In this document: one piece after another, positions 45,701-53,068 of the stretch
Layout: every line of letters begins with the position of its first letter
Numbering within the stretch: position 1 is the stretch's first letter
NCBI RefSeq assembly: GCF_008033235.1
Contig: NZ_CP042432.1
Span: forward strand, 1,550,001-1,614,000
DNA: 64,000 bases
Direction: 5' to 3'
Source of the DNA: Anseongella ginsenosidimutans
GTDB taxonomy: Bacteria; Bacteroidota; Bacteroidia; Sphingobacteriales; Sphingobacteriaceae
Notes under the pieces: generated by a model
What the model was told of the DNA's origin: nothing
The model's database searches: none
The model's input: only the letters and a program-made list of their open reading frames with translations
Position numbers and translations under genes: made by a program

Positions 45701-46006
45701 AACGGGTCCGCCAATCCCTATGGCTATGTGGAATCGCCGGAGATCTTTGGGATATTCGATGCCAGTTATGTAAAGCTCAGGGAAGTGGCGCTAACCTGGT
45801 CCCTGCCGGATAACTGGATAGAAAACCTTCGTGCTTTTAAAGGTATTGACGTTTCCCTGATCGGGCGGAATCTCTGGATCATCCATAAAAACCTTCCTTA
45901 CTCCGATCCGGAAGAAGAAGACAGCGCAGGGAATATTAACGGATACCAGGGCGGCGCTTACCCTACGGTCCGCACACTGGGAATGAACGTACGGTTTAGG
46001 TTTTAA
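42785..46006 (+). CDS. SusC/RagA-type TonB-linked outer-membrane transporter (pair 3)
   Basis: This 1073-residue transporter has a signal peptide ending LSWAQ, a carboxypeptidase-like domain (VSGKVTDAATDEPLPGVAV), the SusC motif LNEVVVTAMGTQRSRNELPF and a plug (NSLSGKVSGLAI, VLKGAAATALYGSRGANGVI). The barrel ends LGMNVRFRF with terminal Phe. It is more diverged from SusC1/SusC2 than these are from each other. It pairs with the SusD gene 11 bases downstream and diverges from the PSCyt/DUF1501 operon, so the two units may serve one substrate. Confidence 0.95.
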   Translation: MKRQLFTLLILTLSMLLPALSWAQVQVSGKVTDAATDEPLPGVAVTVQGTTIGTQTDLEGNYQINVPSSGSMLEFRFLGYTNQTIAADRELINVELATSAQALNEVVVTAMGTQRSRNELPFAAEEVSAEELTRTRGANFMNSLSGKVSGLAIRQNNSLGGSTNVVIRGYKSITGNNQALFVIDGVPVSNANTNTEDQMEGFAGYDYGNAAADINPDNIASVNVLKGAAATALYGSRGANGVIMITTKKGRKNSLEVLVNSGFTVGSIDKTTFAEYQNEYGAGYESGFYDVSFPDGDGEGQAVLFDHDASFGSAFDPNLMVYQWDALDPASPNYHRKTPWVAAPNDPSDFYENSTNSNQSIVIRGGGDRSTFKAGYTRIDQTGVLPNSSLDKNLFNFSAAYDATPKLKISANANYSKIDGLGRYGTGYSGINVNQQFRQWWQVNVDIEKQKEAYFRNRRNVTWNWADLEGTGPIYSDNPYWTRYENYQNDTRNHYFGYAAADWIVTDWLSIMGRAAIDATDDFQEERVAVGSAGGTAAAEYGRYNRTYSEANYDLILNFNKSLSADLSLTGLLGGNMRRIKINSVRATTNGGLVVPGLYSLSNSVSPIEPPDENYERVGVDGIFASATLGYKETVFLDLTARRDQSTTLPEGNNVYYYPSAAASFLFSNVMEDSPWLSYGKLRVNYAEVGNDAPALSLFDVYDKPAGFGSIPIFSLPDVKNNEELKPERTKSIEAGLDMAFLDNRFGFEFSWYKTRSVDMIIPVRVSAATGYTERFINSGEMQNKGIELSAFITPVLSDNFSWRMDLNFTRNRNKVVSLYGEGDNKVENIIIGDFQAGSANAAVGYGYGVIKGSTYVYHENGQPIVRPNGYYEISSTSDNVIGDPNPDWIGGISNTLRYKGVSLNFLVDIRHGGDIFSLDQWYGMGTGLYPETAGLNELGVPKRAPVSENGGILLPGVQEDGSPNDVRAALSNGSANPYGYVESPEIFGIFDASYVKLREVALTWSLPDNWIENLRAFKGIDVSLIGRNLWIIHKNLPYSDPEEEDSAGNINGYQGGAYPTVRTLGMNVRFRF

Positions 46007-46017
46007 ACAAGAAAAAC

Positions 46018-47499
46018 ATGAAAAAGCTAATAATATTTTTGTTCCCGCTTATCTTCCTCGCTTCCTGTGTGGAAAACCTGGATGATTATAATATTGATCA
46101 GAAACGCGCCGACGAGGCGCCTCCTGCCACTTTATTTACAAGTGCATTGCTGAACCTGACCGATGATATGGCCACCCCGAATGTGAATATCAATAACTTC
46201 CGGTTCTATATCCAGCAATGGTCGGCAACCACGTACCTGCAGGAGCCTCGTTATGATCTTTTATCACGTATTATTCCCCAGAACTGGTGGGAAGGTAAAT
46301 ACCGGGACGTTCTTTCCGATCTGAAAGAAGCAAAGGAACTGCTTTTAGCCGACGAATTCCTTGAAGCGGCCGTAAAGGATAACCAGCGCGCTCAGATAGA
46401 GATCATTGAAGTATATACCTGGTCCGTTCTTGTAAATACCTTCGGGAATATTCCTTATAGTGAAGCATTGAATATTAACGACCCGCTGCCGAAGTACGAT
46501 GATGCCGCAACTATCTATAATGATCTGCTTGCCAGGCTGGATACGGCGCTGGCATTGCTGGACCCTTCGGCGGAAGGATTCGGGGACGGGGACCTCCTGT
46601 ATAATTACGGCGATATCACCACAGGCGTAGAAGGCTGGGTAAAATTCGGCAATTCGCTCAAATTGAAATTGGGAATGATCCTGGCTGATGTGGACCCCGC
46701 AAAGGCGAAGGCCATCGTGGAAGAAGCAGCTCCAAACGTATTCGAAAGCAACGAAGACAAAGCCCGGTTCCCTTATATCAGCACGCCTCCCAACCATAGT
46801 ACCATCGCCGATAATATGCACCCTGATTTTTCAACCCGGCAGGATTATGTAGCGGGAAAGCCTTTTGTTGATAAATTAAATGAGCTGGAGGATCCCCGCC
46901 GGCCGTTTTATTTTACCACGGTAGATGGGGAGTACAAAGGCGGGTACATTGGATTTACAAATGCATATGCCGATTATTCACATGTCAGCGATAAAGTTAT
47001 CGCTCCTGATTTTGAGTACCTGTTGATGGATTATTCCGAAGTGGAATTCCTTCTTGCGGAAGCAGTTGAAAGAGGATTTAACGTGGGAGGAACCGCCGCA
47101 GGCCATTATAACGATGCAATAACCGCTTCCATCACCTACTGGGGAGGATCCCAGGCACAGGCAAGCGCCTATCTCCTTCAGCCGGATGTGGCCTATTTAA
47201 CTGCAGAAGGCAATTACAAGCAGAAAATAGGTGTGCAAAAGTGGATCGCATTATACAACCGGGGCTACGATGCCTGGACTTCCTGGAGAAGGCTGGATTA
47301 CCCGGAACTGGAACCGGTTGGCCCCGGAACAGCGCCTCCGGATACTGATCCCCAGGATATTCCCGCGGGCCTGAACATACCAGTCCGCCTGATTTATCCT
47401 GTTAGTGAGCAAGGCGAAAACGGAGCCAACCGGGCGGAGGCAGCCGCTGCCATCGGAGGCGATGAAGTGACTACTAAATTATTCTGGGATGTAAACTAG
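46018..47499 (+). CDS. SusD/RagB family nutrient-binding outer-membrane lipoprotein (pair 3)
   Basis: This 493-residue lipoprotein has the lipobox FLASCVENLDDYN. It is shorter than the other two SusD proteins but of the same subfamily: NIDQKRADEAPPATLFTSAL, VKFGNSLKLKLGMILAD, YLLMDYSEVEFLLAEAVERG and IALYNRGYDAWTSWRRLDYP. It is followed by a hairpin terminator and a convergent regulator gene. Confidence 0.93.
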   Translation: MKKLIIFLFPLIFLASCVENLDDYNIDQKRADEAPPATLFTSALLNLTDDMATPNVNINNFRFYIQQWSATTYLQEPRYDLLSRIIPQNWWEGKYRDVLSDLKEAKELLLADEFLEAAVKDNQRAQIEIIEVYTWSVLVNTFGNIPYSEALNINDPLPKYDDAATIYNDLLARLDTALALLDPSAEGFGDGDLLYNYGDITTGVEGWVKFGNSLKLKLGMILADVDPAKAKAIVEEAAPNVFESNEDKARFPYISTPPNHSTIADNMHPDFSTRQDYVAGKPFVDKLNELEDPRRPFYFTTVDGEYKGGYIGFTNAYADYSHVSDKVIAPDFEYLLMDYSEVEFLLAEAVERGFNVGGTAAGHYNDAITASITYWGGSQAQASAYLLQPDVAYLTAEGNYKQKIGVQKWIALYNRGYDAWTSWRRLDYPELEPVGPGTAPPDTDPQDIPAGLNIPVRLIYPVSEQGENGANRAEAAAAIGGDEVTTKLFWDVN

Positions 47500-47536
47500 T
47501 TTTGCGATCGCTAAGCGGGAATTGCCCCGCATACTT

Positions 47537-47565
47537 ACCGCCGGGAGGCTGCTGATCCCGGCGGT
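47537..47565. terminator. Hairpin between convergent susD3 and XRE genes
   Basis: A perfect 10-base stem ACCGCCGGGA / TCCCGGCGGT (47537-47546 with 47556-47565) encloses a 9-base loop. There is no clear U-tract on either side. Its place between two convergent stop codons fits a terminator. Confidence 0.6.
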
Positions 47566-47572
47566 TACAAAG

Positions 47573-47812
47573 CTATTCGTCCGGCGCCTTCTCTTCTGCA
47601 GGTTCTTTGATCAGCTCGCTGAGGGTGGTGCCAAGTATCTCCGCAATCTGGGCGAGTCGTTCCAGGGTAAGCCGGGTAAGGCCTCTTTCAAGCTTGCTGT
47701 AAGCATTTTGGGAAAAGGTAAGCCGGAATGCCATGTATTCCTGGGAATATTTTCTTTCCTGTCGCAATACCCGGATATTCTGCAAAATGGTGGTACTCGA
47801 TATGTCTTCCAT
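47573..47812 (-). CDS. XRE-family helix-turn-helix regulator
   Basis: This 79-residue protein is little more than a Cro/C1-type helix-turn-helix: LQNIRVLRQERKYSQEYMAF, RLTFSQNAYSKLERGLTRLT, LERLAQIAEILGTTLSELI. Such short proteins act as repressors or activators on their own or as the antitoxin of a toxin pair. No toxin-like gene is adjacent on the same strand; the next genes, divergent, are the tiny membrane proteins at 48115. Its target is unknown. Confidence 0.85.
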   Translation of the reverse strand: MEDISSTTILQNIRVLRQERKYSQEYMAFRLTFSQNAYSKLERGLTRLTLERLAQIAEILGTTLSELIKEPAEEKAPDE

Positions 47813-47975
47813 AAGAGTATCGATTAGGCTTAAGTTTAAGAAACGAGATAAGCAAGTGCAGTTAAAAGTAATAAATAATTAGTGGCTAACAAAATAAATT
47901 GCATTTTAAAACCTACAGCTATAATTTAAAACTTCAAGGTTTAAGAAAATGGTTGGATCAGGAAGCGAAGTGTAT

Positions 47976-47983
47976 TACCTTTA
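47976..47983 (+). promoter_or_regulatory. Weak candidate -7 box upstream of the hairpin/membrane-protein unit
   Basis: TACCTTTA lies 20 bases after GTTG (47952-47955). Both boxes deviate from the TTTG-N20-TAnnTTTG consensus by one base. If used, the transcript would carry the 48032-48112 hairpin in its leader. Confidence 0.25.
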
Positions 47984-48031
47984 TTTTGTATTTCACAGGC
48001 GTCAGGCCTCATATTTACCTATGTTCCAAAG

Positions 48032-48112
48032 GCCGGCGCTGCAGACACTGATTATTGCCCACAGTACTCGGTTTTTAGGTTTATGTCTACTTATAAACCC
48101 CGCAGCGCCGGC
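48032..48112 (+). promoter_or_regulatory. Long-stem hairpin directly upstream of a small membrane-protein gene
   Basis: GCCGGCGCTGC (48032-48042) pairs perfectly with GCAGCGCCGGC (48102-48112). Inside the loop GGTTTAT (48078-48084) pairs with ATAAACC (48093-48099). The outer stem ends two bases before the ATG at 48115. In RNA this would make a structured leader likely to hide the translation start; it could also be a small RNA or a DNA element. No known riboswitch class was recognised. Confidence 0.5.
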
Positions 48113-48114
48113 TT

Positions 48115-48369
48115 ATGGAAAAACATGCAGCAATGGAAAAGGAATACATAAGGCACGAAATTGCGCTGGAGATGGAGAGCCTCAAATTCTACCAGGGATT
48201 TTATCTCCCTATTGGTACAGGGATCATAATCCTGGTTTTCACGAAGGATGAGGTTACGGAAGCGTTGTTTATCTGCTTCTTTCTGAGTGGTATAATTTCT
48301 ATTACTTTTTTGTATTTACGGGGCCGGCTTTCAAGGAGGAGATTGAGAAAATTATATAAAAAGCTTTGA
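48115..48369 (+). CDS. Small two-helix membrane protein of unknown function
   Basis: This 84-residue protein has an acidic N-terminus, two hydrophobic helices (about 29-43 and 49-67, with GIIILVF and ALFICFFLSGIISITFLYL) and a very basic tail ending LSRRRLRKLYKKL. By the positive-inside rule the tail should face the cytoplasm. An ATG at 48133 (MEKEYIRHE) is an alternative start and would leave more room after the hairpin. Its stop overlaps the ATG of the next tiny gene by one base, a sign of coupled translation. No family was recognised. Confidence 0.6.
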   Translation: MEKHAAMEKEYIRHEIALEMESLKFYQGFYLPIGTGIIILVFTKDEVTEALFICFFLSGIISITFLYLRGRLSRRRLRKLYKKL

Positions 48370-48509
48370 TGCAGATGGATGCGCTAACAATAATGGGATG
48401 TCTTGGTGCGGCCCTGATCTTTATAGGGTTGCCTCTGGCTGACTTGATAGAAGGAATGATTGGAGAAAGGCGTTCAAAAAGGCTTCGCGAAAAAAATAAG
48501 GACGCTTAA
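48369..48509 (+). CDS. 46-residue single-helix membrane protein
   Basis: The ATG overlaps the preceding stop (TGATG). The product, MQMDALTIMGCLGAALIFIG and onwards, has one hydrophobic helix and a basic tail (RRSKRLREKNKDA). It ends five bases before the convergent beta-lactamase-like gene. The overlap with the 84-residue gene and the similar design (helix plus basic tail) make it a plausible real gene working with that neighbour. The function is unknown. Confidence 0.5.
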   Translation: MQMDALTIMGCLGAALIFIGLPLADLIEGMIGERRSKRLREKNKDA

Positions 48510-48513
48510 GCCG

Positions 48514-49410
48514 CTACTGCGCTGCCATATAGCGGTAGATCATTTCAGAAACATCAGCCATGGCAGCTATTCCTGCTTCGGCATCCTCCAGGTCTTTGGA
48601 AAGAAGCACCAATACATAAGTTCGCCCGCCGGGCAGGAAAACAATGCCCGAGTCGTGGCGTACACCGCTGATGGAGCCGGTTTTGTGAGCTACTTTTACA
48701 TCTTCCGGAAGGCCTGCCGGGATGATCCTGTCAAATTCCTGGTCCAGTAAGGTACTTATCATGGCCTTTGAGGCTTCAGGACTGACAATTTCCCCGGAAG
48801 CCATTTTCTGATAAATCCTTAAAAGATCAAAAGCAGTCGTGGTATTGCTCAACCCTTTTTCATAGGCTTTTAAATCCTCCACGCCACGCAATACCCGGAT
48901 ATCGGCGGCGCCCAGATTCCTCATGGTTTTGGTGACGTTCTCCGCTCCCGCCAGTTCTATAATAATATTAGTAGCGAGGTTGCTGCTGCGAATGATCATT
49001 TTATAGAGCAGCTTTTTCAGGGGAACTTGCTCACCAATGCGCTTGTATAAAGTGGTGTCGCTATCACTTCCTGCGTCAAGCCGGTACAAACTTCCGTCAA
49101 CTATACTTTTAAATTTATTTTTAATAAGCAAGGAGTCATCAAGGGATAACTTTCCTTCCGCGGCCTGCTTATATATTTCAATCAGGACCGGTGTTTTCAT
49201 GGTGCTGGCCGCATGAAACACTTCCCGCTCATTGAACAGCAGTTCTTTACCGGTATCCATATCATGGAAGGCAACGGCAAAAGTCCCGTTTTCGGCTTCC
49301 AGCCTGGAAATTATGCGCTCCCGTAGTTCCCCGGGATCTGTTATTGACTGACAACGGGGGCCGGTGGCGGTAAGGCTGGTGATAAGAACAGCAAGCAGGT
49401 ATTTAAGCAT
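48514..49410 (-). CDS. Class A beta-lactamase-like serine hydrolase
   Basis: This 298-residue exported protein has a signal peptide (MLKYLLAVLITSLTATGPRC). The catalytic SxxK is S69-T-M-K72, SxN is S142-S-N144 and the KTG triad is K243-T-G. The omega-loop Glu is probably E184, with N189 five residues on; classical class A enzymes have four. It may hydrolyse beta-lactams or be a related serine hydrolase; this cannot be settled from sequence. The start at 49410 is chosen for its signal peptide, although the frame is open to 49521. It is convergent with the tiny membrane proteins. Confidence 0.85.
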   Translation of the reverse strand: MLKYLLAVLITSLTATGPRCQSITDPGELRERIISRLEAENGTFAVAFHDMDTGKELLFNEREVFHAASTMKTPVLIEIYKQAAEGKLSLDDSLLIKNKFKSIVDGSLYRLDAGSDSDTTLYKRIGEQVPLKKLLYKMIIRSSNLATNIIIELAGAENVTKTMRNLGAADIRVLRGVEDLKAYEKGLSNTTTAFDLLRIYQKMASGEIVSPEASKAMISTLLDQEFDRIIPAGLPEDVKVAHKTGSISGVRHDSGIVFLPGGRTYVLVLLSKDLEDAEAGIAAMADVSEMIYRYMAAQ

Positions 49411-49645
49411 AAAATGAATATAAGTAAAATTTCGATTTTTTTGAATCCATACCCGCGGTTTTATACCCATGAGGCGCTGCTGGCCAGGGGAGGAAGGTAT
49501 AGCGAAATGTGGGAACAGCAATTCCCGGCGCTAAAATCCCCTGAGCTTCCGAAATAATCGAACCTGCGCCTCGAAATATTCTATCAAATTTGTAGTTTGC
49601 GGTCTGCATAAAGGATATGCATTGTCAACCCGTATAAAAATTAAC

Positions 49646-50605
49646 ATGGAACGTAGAAAATTTATCTCTGTGGGAGCTTTGGCCGGGCTGGCCGCCGGAA
49701 CGATCTCTACCGGGGCATTTGGCGCAGCAGCAGGTTCAAAGGAAACCGTCGCTAAAGAAAAAAGATACCAGAAAGGAGTGAGCCCCTGGCCAATTTGCCT
49801 GGATACGGCTACCATCCGGCCGGCTTCACTGAAAGACAAAGTAAAGATCGCTGCAAAAGCGGGTTATGATGCCATTGAGCCCTGGGACGGCGAGTTGGAG
49901 AAATTCGAAGCCGAAGGCGGCAACCTGAAAGACCTGGGCAAGGAGATCCGGGACCTGGGGCTATTCGTGCCAAGTATGATCGGCTTGTGGAACGCTCTTC
50001 CCCCGACGAAGGAATTATGGGAAGAATCCCTCAAAGATACCCGCAGGCGCATGCGCATGGCTGCCGACATCGGGGCGCAGCACGTGCAGACCATTCCGAA
50101 TACCGTAGGAGATAATTACGATGTAAGATGGGTCGCCGCCCGCTACCGGGAAATTATTGAAATGGGCATGAATGAGTTCAACCTGAATCCGGCCCTGGTA
50201 TTTGTGAAATATTTCCCCATGCGGACCATGGGACAAGCGGCCGCCGTAGCGCTGGATGCGAATCATCCTAAGGCGATGGTCATTCCCGACGTATTCCATA
50301 TGTATATCAGCGAAGGCGGTTTTGAAGGATTAAAACTGCTCCAGGGAAATGCGATAGCTATTTTTCAGTTCAACGATGCACCGGCAGCGCCTTCCCTGCC
50401 CGAACTGGGCGATGAACACCGCGTATTTCCCGGCGACGGCATTCTTCCGCTTACGGACATTCTGAAAGACCTGAAGGCAACCGGTTTCAAAGGCTGCGTG
50501 TCCCTGGAGCTTTACAATCCCGAATACTGGAAGCAGGACCTGCAGCAGGTAGCCGAAACCGGCTTGCGGAAAACCCTGGAAGTCATCAAAAAGTCCGGAG
50601 TCTGA
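49646..50605 (+). CDS. Tat-exported sugar phosphate isomerase/epimerase-like protein
   Basis: This 320-residue protein starts ERRKFISVGALAGLAAGTIS, a twin-arginine signal ending near AFGAAAG. The rest is a xylose-isomerase-like TIM barrel: IAAKAGYDAIEPWDGELEKF, LGLFVPSMIGLWNALPP, IFQFNDAPAAPSLPELGDEH, GFKGCVSLELYNPEYW. Metal-binding Glu, His and Asp positions appear kept. Such exported members are common in Bacteroidota glycan metabolism, but the substrate is unknown. The start at 49646 is used because it opens the Tat motif; the frame reaches back to a TTG at 49622. Confidence 0.87.
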   Translation: MERRKFISVGALAGLAAGTISTGAFGAAAGSKETVAKEKRYQKGVSPWPICLDTATIRPASLKDKVKIAAKAGYDAIEPWDGELEKFEAEGGNLKDLGKEIRDLGLFVPSMIGLWNALPPTKELWEESLKDTRRRMRMAADIGAQHVQTIPNTVGDNYDVRWVAARYREIIEMGMNEFNLNPALVFVKYFPMRTMGQAAAVALDANHPKAMVIPDVFHMYISEGGFEGLKLLQGNAIAIFQFNDAPAAPSLPELGDEHRVFPGDGILPLTDILKDLKATGFKGCVSLELYNPEYWKQDLQQVAETGLRKTLEVIKKSGV

Positions 50606-50628
50606 GTTTCGCCGCCATGCACAGGCAT

Positions 50629-52938
50629 TTAATCGTTCTGGCGGGCCTCCCTGCGAAGCTGACGTTCCAGCCTGCGCTGTTCGCGCTTGCTTAACGTATC
50701 GCTGTCTGCTTCAGCCGGTTCGGAAAGCCGCCCGGCGGGCAGCGAATCAGGTTCGGCGGAAGGTTCCCTGGCCGGGTTGCCAAAAATGCCGGGCAGGCCT
50801 TCCAGCAGCCAGTCCCCTTCGGGCAGCAGCTGGTCAAGGGTATCCGGTTCCCCGGCGCCTTCAATAGAATTATTTTTTACCCAGGCTTCGGCCGGGCCAT
50901 TGAGGTGCAGCCCGTAAAAATAATTGCCGGCTTCTTCTTCGGTGATCCAGCCCCTGCGCAGCATGATATCGCGGATCAGCTTATAGTACCAATGCCTGGA
51001 GGAACGGATGGTGCCGTCCCCGTTCCAATGGCCGGCGAAGCGGGCAGGGCTCGGAACAATACTGGCCAGGTAAATACTTTCCGGCAGGGAAAGCGCAGAA
51101 GGATTCTTGGAAAAGTAAAACCGGGAAGCAGGGCCTATGCCATAGATGTCCGGGCCCCATTCAATTACGTTCAGATACACTTCATACATGCGCTCCTTGC
51201 TAACCAGGCGTTCATGTTCGATCAGCCAGACGATCATCATCTCCTCCAGCTTGCGGGCCACCGTCTTTTGCCGGTCAAGAAAGACGTTCTTTACCAGCTG
51301 CATCGAAATAGTGCTGCCGCCCCGTTCAAACTCGCGGGTTTTATAGTTCAAAGCAATGGAGTTGCGGAAAGCCTCTTCATTAAAGCCCTGGTGCCCGAAA
51401 AAGTTTCCGTCTTCCGCCGTGTTAACTGCGTCTTTGACGTAATCCGATATTTGTCCAAGCGGCGTAAAGTCCGGATTTGACGGGCCTACCGTAAAGGAAG
51501 TCAGCGCCTGCCCGTCATTATAGGGCGTATGAACGTAAGGGCCGTTGATCTTACGAAAATCCACCTTCCCAAACTCAACGATCTCAAAGTCATGCTGCGC
51601 CAATTCGGAACTGAACACGAGCGAATCCGGGATGCTGTCGTTCAACCTGAAATCCAGGTGGTAACTGAGGCGGCCTTTCACTTTCATGCCTTCCAGCGTC
51701 TCAAACAAGCCCCGCGGAAAAGAGTCAAAGAAGGCCTGGGCATCCATGTCCTCGCTGTGTACGCCCAATTCATAGATTTTCTGCGGACGCAGCGTATATT
51801 TCAGGTAAGGATGAAAGCGGATATCTTTCATGGAGGCCGTGGAAGCGCTGTCCAGGCTTATCCAGTTTTTCCCGAAGCGCATAACGGCATCTACTGACGC
51901 CGATTCCAGGAAGATATCGTTCGCCGCTATTTTCGGATGGTTCAGCAGCAAGCCGTTTACTCCCCAGGAACCCTTGATCTCCAGTTCGCCATCCTCGTAA
52001 CGCACTTCTTCCATCGTGGTGCTGATATCGTCGAAGCTCAGCTTAAGCTGGTATTTATCATACAGGTAAGGCATTTCAAATTTGCGGTCATCGGCGTAAA
52101 AACGCAATTCCATCTGCCGGTCCGAGGGCTCTATCCGGCCGCTCAGGTGCCAGGTGGCTTCCCCTTTGTTTAAAACGAAAGTAGATTCCAGCTTGCCGTT
52201 CACCATCCGTACTTCCTGAGCCAGCACTTCGGCTTTCAGGGAATCATCATTGATCCGGAGCAGGAAATTACGCACATCCATATCATCGGGTACCTTGTAA
52301 AGCGCACCTGTGAGCAGGCGGTGGGCCAGCGCCCCGATATCCGTTCCTCCCTTGCCAAGGCTGTCTGCTTCCGGGAGCGGTTCCCCGCTTGCTTCCGGGA
52401 GTGGTTCCCGGCCAGCTTCCGGGAGTGGTTCCCCGCTTGCTTTTTTCTTCAGGAAGAAGTCGATATTCGAAATACTGTCCCTGCGTACCAGGTGCAGCAG
52501 GCCGTTGCTGAGCGAAAGTTTGTCCAGCTTCAGGTTGCCGAAAAGCAGGGGCCATATCTTTATATCTACCAGGCATTCTTCCAGGGTCAGCAAGGTGTCC
52601 CGGCCTTCGGGAACGACCGAAACGTCACTGAACCGCACCGTACTAAGGCCGGCAAAACCTGATTCCCCGATTTGGATATCCAGCCCCTTTTCCCGCTGGG
52701 AAGCAAGCAAGGCCTCCAGTCGCTCGCGAAAAATCCCTTCCCGTATAGAAAGCGCATAGCCAATAGCAACCCCAAACAGGATAACCAGCAGGGAGGGTAT
52801 CCACCAAAACCGCTTCAGCCAGGCCAGTACACGGTTTCCGGCGGGTTTCAACCACCTTTCTGCAAATTTCAATTTTGCCGCCGCGTTTTTTTTCCACGCC
52901 GGTCCGGGGCCGCCTTTAGATTCCTGGTTGTTCAACAC
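50629..52938 (-). CDS. GT51 peptidoglycan glycosyltransferase with large N-terminal periplasmic domain
   Basis: This 769-residue protein has one membrane helix (about 44-66, WWIPSLLVILFGVAIGYAL), a long AsmA-like beta-rich region (about 75-470) and a GT51 transglycosylase domain near the C-terminus. The catalytic Glu is in NTAEDGNFFGHQGFN (about E509), followed by RGGSTISMQLVKNVFL and ERMYEVYLNVIEWGP. No transpeptidase domain is present, so it makes glycan strands without cross-linking. Three 8-residue repeats (GEPLPEAG, REPLPEAS, GEPLPEAD) at about 169-192 are encoded by 24-base tandem repeats. It ends RLERQLRREARQND. Confidence 0.88.
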   Translation of the reverse strand: MLNNQESKGGPGPAWKKNAAAKLKFAERWLKPAGNRVLAWLKRFWWIPSLLVILFGVAIGYALSIREGIFRERLEALLASQREKGLDIQIGESGFAGLSTVRFSDVSVVPEGRDTLLTLEECLVDIKIWPLLFGNLKLDKLSLSNGLLHLVRRDSISNIDFFLKKKASGEPLPEAGREPLPEASGEPLPEADSLGKGGTDIGALAHRLLTGALYKVPDDMDVRNFLLRINDDSLKAEVLAQEVRMVNGKLESTFVLNKGEATWHLSGRIEPSDRQMELRFYADDRKFEMPYLYDKYQLKLSFDDISTTMEEVRYEDGELEIKGSWGVNGLLLNHPKIAANDIFLESASVDAVMRFGKNWISLDSASTASMKDIRFHPYLKYTLRPQKIYELGVHSEDMDAQAFFDSFPRGLFETLEGMKVKGRLSYHLDFRLNDSIPDSLVFSSELAQHDFEIVEFGKVDFRKINGPYVHTPYNDGQALTSFTVGPSNPDFTPLGQISDYVKDAVNTAEDGNFFGHQGFNEEAFRNSIALNYKTREFERGGSTISMQLVKNVFLDRQKTVARKLEEMMIVWLIEHERLVSKERMYEVYLNVIEWGPDIYGIGPASRFYFSKNPSALSLPESIYLASIVPSPARFAGHWNGDGTIRSSRHWYYKLIRDIMLRRGWITEEEAGNYFYGLHLNGPAEAWVKNNSIEGAGEPDTLDQLLPEGDWLLEGLPGIFGNPAREPSAEPDSLPAGRLSEPAEADSDTLSKREQRRLERQLRREARQND

Positions 52939-53068
52939 CTTACGAAAATAAGCAAAAAACGGAAGAAGCGACGGGTGGTACAGGTGAACAATATGCTAAG
53001 TAGCTTGTTGTGTGATAAAACCACAGTTTCTGTGTAATTTTGCAGCAAATATAAAGGCAGCGTCAGCA

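Noticed and set aside
47522-47827. 101-codon plus-strand frame opposite the XRE gene
   Set aside because: The minus-strand frame is a clear helix-turn-helix protein; the plus-strand product has no features.
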